In this document: positions 50,768-63,505 of the stretch, one piece after another
Numbering within the stretch: the stretch's first letter is position 1
How the letters are laid out: every line of letters starts with the position of its first letter
Assembly: GCA_025890175.1 (NCBI GenBank)
Contig: JANPYM010000004.1
Span: 279,684-343,683 of the forward strand
From: Ciborinia camelliae
Taxonomy: Eukaryota; Ascomycota; Leotiomycetes; Helotiales; Sclerotiniaceae
Direction of reading: 5' to 3'
Length of the DNA: 64,000 bases
Notes under the pieces: model-generated
What the model was told of the DNA's origin: nothing
What the model saw: the letters and a program-made list of their open reading frames with translations, nothing else
Database searches by the model: none
Program-made: the position numbers and the translations under genes

Positions 50768-53053
50768 CTAATCCTGTTTGGAGGAGGCAGCGGCATTGTA
50801 TTGCTGAGCCCAATCCTCCATAGGAGAGTCAAGCCGCTGGCCAGGAACGATGCTAGCGTTGCCATAATATAGAACTCCATCGTAGTCGGTGTTGACTGAA
50901 GTATGAGCAAAGCTACTATTACTTGAACCGACACCAGTGCTATCAGAGAACGCACTCATGACGTTATGACCTTCGTTGATACCTTCAATCATATCATCCG
51001 GGCCACTGAAATCAAAGTTGTCTTCGGTGTAGTCGTGCGTACCAAGATACATGTCATTGGAGTACATATCATTTATGTGAGTATTCTCAAAGGATGAGAT
51101 TTCAACATTAGCATAGCCGCTGCCGTAGGTCGAGGGATATTCTGGGGTAAACCCTTGAGTATTCATTGGACCGCGCGGATTGTGGAAGTCATAGCCTTGG
51201 TTCATACCTCCTTCGTAGTTGAGAGGGAATGGAATTTGGGGTCGTAGCTGATTATCATGGTTGTCGTGGAAACCTAAATTATCTGAACCAAAGACATCAT
51301 CGCCATCGTGAGTAGAAATATTGACAGCCGTCTGTGCATCATGGGCTCCCTGTGAATCTCCCTCGGAATCTCCCTCGGAATCTCCCTCGGAATCTCCCTC
51401 GGAATCTCCCTCGGAATCTTCCTCGGAATCTCCATCGGAATCTCTATTATTCTCGATTTCATTGTCTGCATGTGTGCCTTTGGCAGAGTTGCTTGTAACG
51501 CCCGCAGGAAATCGACTGAGCACATGTGGAGAAAGCTTGAGCTTAACTTGCAAAGCAGCTAGAGGTGCCATTGCCTCATTTTCTGGGCCTTTCTTCTTGC
51601 TTGGCGTCTCTTCAAGGTGTGTCTCGTTATCGGTATACCCAAACGATTCATCTTCAGACCCGGTAGCCTTATCCATGTCCTCATCCGTCTCATACTTATA
51701 CTGGGCTTTAACCTTGACCTTACGCTTGCGATGGCCCTTGATCTTAAGGCGGTTTCCGGGGTCATAGTCTTCGTCTGAGGGCATCTCGGCAGGATCAAGT
51801 GATTCAGATCGCTCCTTCTTGACCTTTACCGCCTTCTCCTTTGGTTCAGGCTTTGGCTTTATGAGCTGCTTATGAGTACCAGTGCGAGCGCGGATTGTCT
51901 TGGTTGGCGTTTCCTCTGCGATGGTTGCCTTGTTGACTTGCCATCGAGCCTTGTCGCGGCGATAGGTTCCAGAGCCTCTGGAAACTCCAGGGACAACAAG
52001 ACTCTCTTTTAAGTCAACAACCTCTTCATCCCATCCAACAGAACGAGATATCTTTGGGTCTTCAGCATTCATATCACGAATGTATCCGCGAATGCTTGAA
52101 TCGAACACAGATTTTTTTCCCAAAGGAGGAGGAACAAGGTGACCTTCTGTGATGAGAACGTCACGCATCTTGTTAATATACTGTTGTGCGGCGGCACCAG
52201 AACTCGCAGGGCATAGTCGGTGAGCAATCTTGTCCCATGGAAGATCGATGTTCGCACGACGACACTCGAATACGACGTGCATGATCAACTTCTCCATCAT
52301 TCGAGGTCCTATTGCCCGATTAGTCTATGTAGCTCATAGCTGGCGAAAAAGTTCCAAGCTTACTATGCCATGCAACAAGCTTGCGACCTTCGACTCGGCC
52401 ATTTGGGTGAGTGGGCTTGCCGGTAGATCCAATAACCTTATTTACTCGGTTCCAGGTATTGTCATCAGATCGAGCGCCATCGTACTCATCTTCCCACTCA
52501 TTGTCATCTTCCGCAAGGGTCTCACCAACCAATTCGTCTTGTAGATTCTTCGAACCCTTCTTTGTATTCTTCTTCTCTGCAGATAGGGTTAGCTCAAGCG
52601 CGACCTGTGTTGTGTGGCTTCGCCTCCAAATGGAGAAGTGAATGTCGGCATTGATGTCCATTAGGAAGAAAGGAAATCACTCATTAATAACTTACTTGGA
52701 ATTTGTCGAGTCTTGGCGACCTTATCAGCTACAACTTTAGTACTGCCAGCTCTCTCCACAGATAAGTATCTAGCTCTCTTTGTATTTCTTCCTCGGCCAG
52801 TCCTAGCTGATGGTTTGACGGGTGTGACGGGGTCATAGCTGTCGTCAACCTCGATCGAGGCGACGAGACGATCTTTGGTAGCCGAGGTTGTCTTAGATCT
52901 AGAAATACCCCCAGACTTGACTGGCGTAGCAACAGAACCACGGCGGGCTGAATTTTGCTTTCCGACTTTGATAATACCTTGTTCGATATTTTCAAGACCG
53001 CGGTCACGGTAAAACGCGTCGGCCATGTTAGTATCTCCGTCGACCGAAGACAT
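50768..53053 (-). CDS. Large Myb/SANT-like nuclear protein with SEGD repeats (703 aa)
   Basis: Model: complement(join(50768..52308,52364..52576,52696..53053)); all GT..AG, with CTAAC/CTAAT branch sites, closing to 704 codons. Residues ~190-245 hold the domain: 'RMMEKLIMHVVFECRRANID', then 'LPWDKIAHRLCP' and 'AAAQQYINKMRDVL', the same pattern as the smaller paralogues but without an internal intron. Ahead lies a disordered region with basic TPVKP motifs; behind are basic patches (KGHRKRKVKVK), a VKKE motif and an acidic SEGD/EGDS repeat. The last ~200 residues are Asn/Asp/Tyr/Gly-rich, prion-like or activation-domain-like. A transcriptional role is likely by inference. It begins the run of five minus-strand Myb-like genes. 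Confidence 0.82.
51349..51450 (+). repeat. 12-bp coding minisatellite (SEGD repeat)
   Basis: Seven to eight units of 'tccctcggaatc' or variants. On the minus strand they encode Asp-Ser-Glu-Gly. The unit is a multiple of 3, so changes stay in frame. Confidence 0.9.
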
Positions 53054-55675
53054 ACTCCCTGATATTCAACTGGTCATACGTTGTGCTTGACTTAAGGTTG
53101 TTGGTTGAAGTAAGTAAGAAGAATTATCTGGAAAGCAGAGACTTTTGTTAGCCTTTGTTGCTTGAGCACCTTGCGAGACTTGTTGCGGATAGGTATGGGT
53201 ATGAGATAGCTATGCCGAAAGCGGAAGTATTGAGCGGGGAAGTTTAGATTGAGATAGGTACACAAGATCGAAATAAACAAGATCGAGTGAATAGGAAAGT
53301 GGAAGAATAGGAAAATGGAAGAGCAGGAAATTGGAAAGACGGTGATAGGAATTAGAAAGAAACGGCGAAAAGATAGGAATTAGGCATACTACACTGAAGG
53401 AGAAACGCCATGCAATGTAAGCATTGATATCTATAAAAAGATGATTGCTTTCTTGAGGTTGTAGGTTCTATCTCTCAATGCTTTGCAAGGACTCAGTTGA
53501 GGTGTTTGTGAAGTATGATGCAAGACAACAAGACTTTTTGGGCAAGAGGAGAGGAGGAGAAGAGGAAGAGGAAGAGGAGGGAAGTTAGATGTGTATAGAC
53601 AATACCGGAATAATTGTGTGCCGAGTGAATTGATTTATATCAATTTTCAATTTTCTCGATCCGGTTGTACTTCCGATCGCGACGGACCGATGCTATCATC
53701 ACCAAGAGGAAGAGTTCTCTGCGAACTGATCGCGTGTTTATCAAGTGCTTCTTGATACCTTGGTGATATATTCAATCTCTGATCAATTGAGCTATATGAT
53801 TGGTAACTGGAGCAGGAGGAGTGCGTGACTTCTAGATCGGGAATGTGGGGTTGAGGTTGAGGTTGGGGTTGGGGCAGGCAGGTGGAGATGGAGGTGGAGG
53901 AGGGACATTGCAAAAAGAAAACTCGAAAACAATCATCGCACAGTTGAAAACTTACCTTGGAAGAATTCTAAGACAATTCAACGTATCAGAGCAGTGACAG
54001 AGGGACTCTATATGCTCAATTGATGATGATGAAAGGAAATATATTAAAGTGTGGGATTGTGAAAAGAACTTGTGTTGTTTTGAGAAGAGACGAGAATACA
54101 CCAGATACAAATCATTGCAAGAATCACAAGAAGCATAAGCGAGGATCCAAGATTGGATCAATGACTTCAAGTCTGTGTCTACTCGGGACGGAAAATCTCA
54201 TTCTACAGACTTCCTATTATATTATATTATAAAGGGTGAGAGAGTGGATCTTCTGAGTGATGCCAGAGGTAAAACAACTTTTCTTTTTTAAAGAACAAAT
54301 AGAGTGGCCAATCTCACAAGCAACTTTTACATAGGCACATTTGTTATTATATCAGAGCAAGAAACCATTTTCTGGCATGACTTCAATCATACTCTTCTGG
54401 TTCAGGGTTAGATTATGGGCATATTGACCCGGGAAGATGTTATTCAAGTATCTGGTATGGAGTTCTGTCATAGTCGGCTACACAAACTTTAGGTTTACTG
54501 TAGATATGGAAAGGAAAGGTTTACCTGGGAAGGGCAAGTTTGATTCTTTTATTCCAAGGCTGCTGCTACAAATATCCATAACATATAAGGTTACCTACAA
54601 GATGCATATAAAAAGCCTTCAATTGCCCTATCTACCAGCCTTGGAGCAAAAGAATTGGCACTTTTCTGTATAAGATTAGGTTGGCATGTTCAATCCTATT
54701 ATGCGAGAATACTCTGATCTATCATTCACTCAGCTTCTGTGGTGAGGGGCAGTTGTACATAATACCTATTCGTCACACTACCATCCAACAATTTACAACA
54801 AATCCACTCACCAGCCAATCATTTCCATGTATGGATCTCCGCGACCAAAGTATAATGATACATGAGCAAGTATTCAACACTGCGGCATAATTGCAGTCTT
54901 TACCAACGGCCTCTTCTTCGTCTTTGTAGTCTCAGTTCCTCAAAGTACTTTGTTGTTTATCCCCATGGTTGAACTGCAAGAACTCAAGAGTTAGTAGATG
55001 ATCAATGGTATTATGTAGGGTCAATGTGCACTTCCAAGACCATCTTTTCTCTACCTAGGTAAGGATGACTTTAGATTCCACTCTCCGCTCATCCGGAGTA
55101 GGTTTTATGGATGATTCGAAATTTCATCCATAATTCTTGCATTCACTTATGATTTTCTGTTCCAATTTTGGGAGTGCCGTCATAATCAGCGCAAGTCTTG
55201 TGCCACGGTGGTCTAATTTCTGAACTGACAGTCCAGGATCGCTGGTACTGGTGTTTCCAAAGAAAATTCGCAGAAGCTAGAAGCGACAGATATAGAAGTA
55301 GCCTCGTAGCATCGGAAAATTCGCGACAATGACAACCACACACCATCATGACGTAGTTTATTTTGCATAATGAGGGTGGACATGAAGCATGAGGGAATAT
55401 TGAATATTCCAAGTGGATCGAATAATTAGGAACTAGCATTCAATGGTAACTTTATTCATTCTGAAATAATTTGGTTTCATTGTTGGTTCCCGTTTAAATG
55501 AGCATACATATTTCTCCGCCCTTTACCACCACCAGATAAAAGTTGCAAAGCCTTCTTCCACATTCCGAAACATGTACGAAAAATTTCCCCTAAGAATTTT
55601 AGAACCGCAGACGCCAGAGCACAAATAAAGACCCTTCCCTCGCATACCCCCAAATTAAATGACCTTGAGAACACT
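53054..55675. other. Intergenic, 2.6 kb; one doubtful small ORF
   Basis: Promoter and flank DNA with GAGGAAGAG purine tracts (53550-53580). A minus-strand stretch at 53647-53905 ('PQPQPQPQPHIPDLEVTHSS', then 'DQRLNISPRYQEALDKHA') has coding-like composition. A strong GTAAGT donor sits at about 53953, but no matching acceptor and start exon could be joined, so no gene is called. The rest shows nothing. Confidence 0.45.
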
Positions 55676-56729
55676 CTACTCCACCAACAGAGGACTCTCG
55701 GAGCCGCCTCGATTCTCATAACCTTGTCCCATCGACTGATATTGCTGCGCTCCCATACCCATGCCACCTGAACCTACAGCATGACTTCTCGGTGTCATTA
55801 TAGTCTGTCCACCGTGACCGCTCATACCATTTCCATTTCCCATCATACCCTGACCGCCCATCATTCCACCATATGCACCGGCATCAAAGGTATAGCCAGT
55901 CTGTTGCTGATTATAGGCATTCATAACACCGGAATTCATACCACTGGTGTTCATACCACCAGCAGTAAAACCCTCCACATCTCCATACTCAAGTCCACTT
56001 GCGTCTCCATTAACGCTTCCACCCACACTACTATCTCCAGTATAGTATCCTACCAACTCACTATTAACATCACACAATCCCGCACCAAGATCCATCTGCA
56101 GTCCCTCTTGTAGTTGCGCACTTGGAGAATCCTCACGATATAGCTCTTCCTTCACATGTGCATGAGCACCCATCTCGCCCTTAACCTCTCTCTTAACACG
56201 ATTCTTGTTGGAAGAGCTCTGGTTGGAGGATTCTTCCTCATCATCGACATTCTCCTCGTCACCAGAAAACTTGCGTTTCTTTCCCGTACTGGATTTGCCG
56301 CGTGCGCTGGACGTAGGGGTAGAGGAGGAAGCGGAGGAGCTGCCGGGGGCGGGTTTGATGGATGCCGCGTTGGGAGCGATGCCATGGGAGCGCATCATTC
56401 GTTCGTAGCGTTTTGCACTGGGGGGAAGAGGGTGTTAGTCGAGATTAGATTGAATTCGGGATATGAGCATGAGATGGGACGAGGGGAAATTGAAGGGAAA
56501 GAAACTTACGCGGCGCCTTTGGTGACGATCTTGCATTCCTTGGCTACTTGACCAAAGTCGACCTGTGTGGGGTTAGTGTTTCTTTTTGAATGATGGCGAA
56601 AGTAAGATCGAGATGAGGAAGAGACTGGAAGTAAAGTGTGATGGAGGAAGAAGGTACCTTTCCATTATTACTGTATCGGATACAGCTGATAAGGAACTTG
56701 AATTGTTCTTCATTGGAAGCTGGAGCCAT
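55676..56729 (-). CDS. Myb/SANT-like protein of the tandem cluster, member 2 (288 aa)
   Basis: Model: complement(join(55676..56417,56510..56562,56658..56729)). Intron 1 is phase 0 (AAG|GTACCT...cacacag|GTC); intron 2 is GTAAGT...ccccag. Domain, residues 6-54: 'NEEQFKFLISCIRYSNNGK', intron, 'VDFGQVAKECKIVTKGAAA', then KRYERMMR. The tail has Ser/Thr/Ala-rich stretches, GKKRKFSGDEE (NLS-like), three PsiKxE motifs (VKRE, VKGE, VKEE) and a Gly/Met/Asn/Gln-rich low-complexity end with GGMMGG-type repeats. The last feature suggests phase-separating or activation behaviour (inference). It shares the intron position with members 3-5 and with the 9354 gene. Confidence 0.85.
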
Positions 56730-57767
56730 GGTGGGCGAATCTTTAATAGATGGTTGGAGATTGAAATGTATTTGTGTATTGTTAATGTTTCCTTGACTTG
56801 ATAGATCGACTACACAAGACAATAGAATAAGTTAGTCTTTTCAGAAGAGAAATCTGAGTTCTCGGTATCCAGTCGGGAAGGAAGTTCAAATTGACGGCTG
56901 TGGGGGAAAGATGAAGTAGGTCTTCCGATCTAATAAGACTGACAAATTGAGATGAGGGGAATGGAGGGAGGACGTCCTTCTTTTTAATGTCCAGACTATG
57001 AGTGAGCGGTTGCTACTTACTGGCTTGTCAAGAAGGGTCAAATTGCAGATCTGGGGCAGGCTACCGTTGTTGAAAGTTCGTGTGCATGAAAGAATTGGGA
57101 ATTTAATTGTAAGAAGTGGGGTGATCAAAGATCAATTTCGTTGTCTGATCTGGGGTATAACCAAAAGAGGTGGGATGTGGCATTATAGCCAGGACAGTGA
57201 ATACTGAAAGATATTTTTGGAAGGAAGGACTCTTTCAAGCCCAGAAAGAACATTTGTATATTACGGCTCACGAGTAGAGAATTGGAATTGAGTTACGGGA
57301 AATTGCATTGAAAAGCTGAAGGTACTATGGCTTTCGTCATTGACTATGCACAAGACCTTCTCCCCAGTATCCCTTATGATATGATATCCTTCCTACCACC
57401 AAACGAGTAGCCCATATCCTTCCTTCATGATGAAACCGCAGGGAAAGAAAATTAACGTGGCTTGCTCAATACTAGAACCTACTTGTGAACAAACCAAATA
57501 ACATCCATCTTAAACCGACTGATCCTTCTGGCCGAGATTAGCGAGTCGAACGGGGACGGAGAAAGAGTCAGATTTATTCGGAATCCTCTGTCGAAGTGAT
57601 TAGAATTAGCAAGTGTGGATGCAAGTAGGGAATTTGAAAATGTTATGTATGCGTATTTGGATGACGAAAACCCCCCGGAGAGAAAAGCAACGCAAAAATG
57701 CCACAAAAAGACAATTTAGGAAAAAAAGCGTGGAGTCCGAAGGGCAGCTCAAAAAAAACCATCCTTC
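56730..57767. other. Intergenic, no gene seen
   Basis: 1.04 kb of 5' flank of the 55676 gene and 3' flank of the next. Short antisense ORFs only. Confidence 0.5.
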
Positions 57768-58814
57768 TCAGATATCATAAAAAGGATTGTCATAGGTATT
57801 GAGAGCCCGCCATACTCGGTAAGCAGGAATAGTCAAGCCAGCTTCGTCAGCCAGGATTTGTTCCTCGGGGTCGACATGGTCATCAACTGCATCCTCTTCG
57901 ACGGCAGACATCAACTCTTCAGCTTCGTCGACGGACATCCTAGCATCCTCATCTGATATCTGAACACTTTCAGACGATCCAGTAGAGTGGCTAACACCGG
58001 TATTCTTTCCAGTCTTTTCGGTTGTGAGAGGAGAAATGTGTTCTGGTGACTTGCCATCTTCCTCGTCCAATACTGGATCCTCCAGCATTTCATCACTGTC
58101 GAGATACTCTTCTTTGACTTCCTTCTTGGCTGCGGTCTTCTTTCCTCTAGGCTTAGGGGTGGCTTTGATGGGAGTGTTGTTGGCGCCAACTTTCTTCTTT
58201 GGAGAAGCTCTCTTGGTGGGGCTGGGAGTCTTAGGGGGCGTAGTACCATCTCCACCACCTGGAGCAGGTCCAGCTTGAGCCTTAATGAGCGTTCAGTTAG
58301 TATTGTATTAATATGTGACCGAGGACCAGGAATGAAGTTCCTGGAAAAAGTATTATATCATACCTTCAACTTCTCAAAGAGCTTCTTGAAGCTTTGACGG
58401 GCATTCTTGGCATACTTCACTTCAACTCGCTTTGCAACCTGCTCAAAGTTGATCTATATAACAGTGTCAATATGTTATTCAAAGGTTAATTATAGTAGCA
58501 TCCATTGCATGATGGAAATGTTGAGACAATCGAAGATTGAAGGGACGACATCAGATGAGAGCTTCTATCTCTTATCATATATCCTGCGGAGCCAATAGAT
58601 TCACATGACATAGACAAGGGTAAGAATAGTAGGCTCATTTTTCCGACCGGTCAGAGTAAAATCTTGCCCCAAGAGACATGGGAGATGGGAAATTATACAG
58701 AGAGAGAAAAAGAAAGAGAGAAAGAGTACTTACAGTGTTAGGAATCTCACCCATCTCAGACATAACAGCAACAAGCATCTCGGTCTCCTTCGCGGTCAAA
58801 GTCAAAGCCGTCAT
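57768..58814 (-). CDS. Myb/SANT-like protein of the tandem cluster, member 3 (227 aa)
   Basis: Model: complement(join(57768..58280,58364..58453,58734..58814)); phase-0 introns, the first 280 nt long. Domain, residues 8-55: 'AKETEMLVAVMSEMGEIPNT', intron, 'INFEQVAKRVEVKYAKNARQ', then SFKKLFEKLK. The tail has repeated basic Pro motifs (TPSPTKRASPKKK, KATPKPRGKKTAAKK) followed by VKEE and an acidic DEEDG/EEDAVDDH region. The basic-then-acidic tail and 'KATPKPR' closely resemble member 4 at 59968, suggesting tandem duplication. Nuclear and DNA- or chromatin-binding by inference. Confidence 0.85.
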
Positions 58815-59967
58815 CTTTGCGATTGCCGAATCTGTCTCCAAGTCAGCTTAACTTTCCTAAGATCGATCATCATCACCTTATGTGACGTCGAAATTCCAGA
58901 TGGAAAACTTGCTTTGTTCGAGATGAAATGATTGGTTTTTGTTTCAATGCTCCTTCGTGATTATTGTTTTTAGATGCGCAAGCTGACTTGCAAGAATTGC
59001 GATATTATGGTTGTGGTTGTGAGGTTGCGTTTGTATGTCCAGGTGTGTTGTTGATGGAGAGAGAAGAAGCGAAGCAGGTTAGTAAATAACACAGCTGAGC
59101 CGAGACCTTATAGAGATACCCAAATGAGCAGGCAACAATAGAAATAAAAGTGAATTGTCCAGACATTTCTCTCTTTTGCAGCAGCAGCAGCAGCATACTT
59201 ATCACCTCCCGTAGAATGTAATATCAAATCTTCCGAAGCGTATCGTCCGAACTATTTTCAGACAAGTACGCGAATGAACTCTGGCTGCTAAATCCAAGCC
59301 ATTATCGCATGTTTAGAGTCAGATTATGCATGGAGTATGAATATAACAGCTTCAAGAAGGCAGAAAATGAGCATTGTAAAGAATATGATACTGTTGGTAT
59401 GATACAAATCCTGCAGGAGTTTCTGGTTGGGTTTCTGGTTGGTTCGGATCTATGGCACAGACCTCATATTGCTTTTCCCTCCTGCTGTGCTTACAAGGAG
59501 AGGGTTGGCTGAGACTTTCTTTCTTGAACCGATTCACCTGGTTAATGATTAAACAATCTCGGTTAATTCCAAAGGCGATACACACAAATCACATAGATTA
59601 AAAGAAGTAATAAACTGTAAAGATCCTTGATATTGTTGTTCCCAGAACAACTCAAGGTTGAAGTGAGAAACAATGAACAACTGAGTTATCTATGAACCAT
59701 CCATTTTCACAAAGATGGGATATTGACAACTGTTATTATCCATGGCTGATAAGTTACTCCCTTCCATACTCTCCTTAGTATCTATTGTAAACCCAATTCC
59801 CCATGGACATGAAGAGAAATGAAAAGTGTCAGGACTTGAAGAACTAACGTTGCACAAAACCACCTTGCGGCACCCATACTGAGCCTTGATAGCATATATA
59901 CCACCTCAGCTATATGAAAGTACCAACACCAGCTCCGAAGAAGTGATGACGAGAAAGCATTTACTCA
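58815..59967. other. Intergenic, no gene seen
   Basis: 1.15 kb with a short CAG run (about 59178-59196) and an imperfect 'tttctggttggg' direct repeat near 59422. Nothing else supported. Confidence 0.5.
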
Positions 59968-60897
59968 TTAATCATCTTCCTCCTTGGTATCCTCCATGGT
60001 ATCCTCCATATCCTCATCCTTAAGATCGGTCAGTTCGTCTTCGGACTCGACGACAGCCTTCTTAGTCTTCTTGGCTGGGGCCTTTTTGGTGGCAGCGCGA
60101 GGCTTTGGGGTGGCCTTGGTCTTTGTGACTCTGTTTTTAGAGGGGGTGGCGGGAACGACCGGCTCGTTATCACCATTGGCATCAGATGCTTTCTTTGGTG
60201 AGGCGTCACCCTTGCCAGCCTTGCCAGTATTGGACGAGGTCATCTCTTCAGCAGTGCGGCTGGAAGCACCGAAGGGAAGATCATACTTCTTCTTGATGCT
60301 GGAAACCTTGTTGGAAACCTGAAATGTGAAGTTAGCACAGGAGAGATTGGATTGGTCGAGAAGATGACTTACTGAACGAGGGTTCTTGTAGTTCAAGAGT
60401 TGAGCGACTCTTTGGGTGTCGACCTTGAAAATTGGTTTCTAATCAGCTATTGGGAACATTTTCTTTTTGGATATGAAATATATTTGAGATGAAAGTATGA
60501 TTTGAGAGTGAGGAGAATGTGAAGTGGGGTGCGCGCGATGACTTTTGCATCGAAGACGAAGTCACTCCAGTCACGATGTCGTGAGATGTTATTGCACAAG
60601 AACAAAACATCTCTTGGGAATTTGTGCATGAGAATGCGTAATGAGGAAGGTATTGAAGATGTTCATGATCCATGATTGTGACGTCGGAACTTGGAAGTGG
60701 GGTGCGGCAACAAGGAAAGATCGAAGATGAAAAAACACCAACGTGGAAAAAAATGACAGCGCGACAAGCTGACTTACCTGGATGGAACCACCAGTGGTAT
60801 TGCGAAGGCAGCACATGAGAAAATCAACATCAGCTTGACTCATGCCGCCATTAGCTTGAGTTTGAGCTTGAGAGCTAGCCATATCGTTGTCGGACAT
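59968..60897 (-). CDS. Myb/SANT-like protein of the tandem cluster, member 4 (173 aa)
   Basis: Model: complement(join(59968..60318,60373..60423,60778..60897)); all introns phase 0, the first 354 nt long. Domain, residues 19-75: 'SQADVDFLMCCLRNTTGGSI', then Gln and the intron, 'VDTQRVAQLLNYKNPRSVSN', then KVSSIKKKYDLPFG. The tail runs from basic (KATPKPRAATKKAPAKKTKK) to a strongly acidic end (EDEEDD-like). This is the tidiest representative: one domain plus a histone-H1-like Lys/Ala/Pro tail. No PsiKxE motif is obvious here. Function unknown; a chromatin role is inference. Confidence 0.86.
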
Positions 60898-62592
60898 TTT
60901 GACCTTGGTCGATGAAGTGTTATTTGGTGTGGAGGAATGCGATGCGATGAATCGGTCTACGTAAAAAAGACCAGTCAGCACGATGAACGTGTCGCAAAAG
61001 GATGAAACCAATGATACATACATGATGAACTTGCAAAGTAATGCAAGCGATTGATGTATTAACAGTTGAGGTTATTCAAAGGTATGACAATGTGATTTTG
61101 CAAGTTGATGGAAGTTGAGAAAATTGTTGTGTAAGTGGGATGGAAAGTTGAGGCGGAATGTGCAATGAAGATGTTTTTATATGTCTCCATGGGAACAATG
61201 CTCATGGAAAATTCCCTCATGTTCTCCTCGCCTAATTTAATGAGTTGGGAAACCGAGCTTCACTATTCACTCATCATTTACCTGCAGATGTTCATTCTGG
61301 AAGGATGGGCACATTTCACATGTCACGTTTGTGCGTTTTACCACTTTTCCGTTTTAAAAATCAATAAATGAATACACTTGAATGATCGAGTACGCCTACC
61401 GTAGGCTTGATATTGCATCATGCGCGGGGTAATGGCTGTGAAGGGATGAATGAATATGCTGTACCTATTCGAAAATCCCGAATATATTTGCCAAGCCCTT
61501 CGAGTTCATTAGATAGCTCTAAGAAGTAACTACTCGTCGCGTTACTTCATGTATTTTCACAGTTAGCTTTTATGATGGTGAAGGGGCTTGCATCATGACT
61601 CTAGAAGCGCGCTGCTCAAGAGGGCTGTTGCTAGTATCTACTTACTTGAGCAAAGATCAACGTCTGAGGAAGCATTTTATACCAGTTACAAATGAACCCA
61701 TCAAGTTAAGTTGGAAAGCTCAGCATTCTTGCACGTTCTGGATATCCGTTTGTAGAATGAAGATGAAGTGAATGAAAGGCCCAACAAGATGCATCATCTG
61801 AACGCCACAAGATAATGCAGTTCACGGCAATGAGTCACAGAGCAAGCAAGGTATGGAGCAAACGGGAGCCCGGATCCCAGTACCGAGGCAATAATGCATC
61901 TATCCATTACACAGTACGCCACCTGCGGGAGATTCTCTAGTTAGGTAGAATTGTCATCTCCTCAAGGCAAGGTACTGAAAAAGAAACCACACAAGGGGTC
62001 AAAGTCCAACGGGGTTCCGGGGGTAAATTCATGATTCCACAGAGATATGAGTAGTTCGTAATACTCTGATGTGAAGTTTTCCAGTCTCTGATCTCACACC
62101 TTGACTAAATCGTGTTATGTATGTTTGCGGGAAGATCATGGGAGAAAGGGGGGCAAAAATGCGGGGTTATTATGTTTGCATCACAAATACTCTTACCGTA
62201 GGCTTCAAATTCACCATACATGACATGATCTACATGCACAGATACTTTTAAAGTCAGATCATCTCCGATTTATTAAGTGATTTGTCCCTTCCATATCTCA
62301 ATTATCTGCACATCTGCCTGCTTCCACGTATCGCGTGTCCCGTTGACATCCGATTCAAATGAATCCCATCAAAAAGTGAATAAACCCCAATCATCTCCCA
62401 CCCATATGTGTGATTTCTGACTCAAATTTACCAACATGCGTCTGCCATTCCTACACGATATCATCTGCGAATGAATATTCCAATTGCGACGTGGTATTAC
62501 ATCTGCGAGATACAGTTAGCTCAATCTAGAGAGAACAATGTGCGGATTATTGTGATAGGCTTACAAGCTGATGACAACCTAGGTTTTATGGC
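60898..62592. other. Intergenic, 1.7 kb, no gene seen
   Basis: 5' flank of the 59968 gene and 3' flank of the 62593 gene. ORFs such as 61135-61371 lack domain or start support. Confidence 0.5.
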
Positions 62593-63505
62593 TTAACCCT
62601 CGGCATCATAGTAGTCCTCGTCATCATCATCATCATCCTCGTCATCGTCGTCATCCTTGGTGTTGTCCTCGGAGTCTTCCTGGTCACTAACCATAACGGT
62701 GTTCTTCTCCTTGTTAAATCCAGAATATGTATTCAAGGTGAAGATCTCATCATTTTGATACTCATTCTCGCGATCGAAATCATCACGCTCATTAGCGGAG
62801 ATGATGAAATGTGCTGCCTTGTCATCCTCTCTCTCATAGATGTATCCTTGGCCATGATTGTGTGGGAATTTTGATGGCTGCTTTTTGTCAACATTCCAGG
62901 GAGCAGCAGCTATGGAGGACTTTCGAGTGACCTTGACGACTTTGGAAGCAGCTATCTTTTCTTTGCCAGGCTTTGGGGGTGGATACACGACCTTGGGGAT
63001 GATTTTATCTTCAGGGTGTGGATGGCCATAATGGAGTCGGAGTTGGCGCCTAATCTGTCCAAAGCGACTACGAGCCGAATAAGCATGGGCATAACCAGCA
63101 CGCTCAGCAACAAGAGCCCAGTCAATCTGTGTAAGGATAAACATGTCAGTAAATGTGATCACATGATCGCCTATTGTAAGGAGTGAATGAGGTCGAAGAT
63201 GAAGATATAGATAAGAAAAGTAACATGAATGAAGGTCTTGAGGCGGAAATAGATTGCAGATAAATTGCATGGTAGGTCTCCCTTTACGATGAATGAGCAG
63301 AATTGAGACGTACGCTAGGAGGAGTTCTCATAGAATTGAGAATGCAGAAAAAGAAGTGGGCATCTTTCACAGTTGCTCCTCGGGGAGTGAAATCAAGGTG
63401 GATTTCTTTATTGAAGTCATCCGTGATTCTAAATAATGTTAGTAAAACGTGTTCAAGAATGAAGTATACCAACTTCTGGATTTCCGCTCTGGTCAAGGGA
63501 CGCAT
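62593..63505 (-). CDS. Myb/SANT-like protein of the tandem cluster, member 5 (226 aa)
   Basis: Model: complement(join(62593..63126,63314..63428,63474..63505)). Exon 1 is 32 nt and uses donor GTTGGT (45-nt intron); the second intron is phase 0 and 187 nt. Domain: 'VKDAHFFFCILNSMRTPPS', intron, 'IDWALVAERAGYAHAYSARS', then RFGQIRRQLRLHYG, so the same intron position as its relatives. An extra N-terminus (MRPLTRAEIQKITDDFNK) precedes it. The tail has KPGKEKIAASKVVKVTRK, then ends in an acidic D/E run (DDDDEDDDDDDED). The acidic end resembles histone-chaperone or HMG tails; that is inference only. Confidence 0.83.

Noticed and set aside
53647..53913. PQ-repeat minus ORF as a gene
   Set aside because: Composition looks coding, but there is no ATG and no acceptor that joins it to the GTAAGT donor near 53953.
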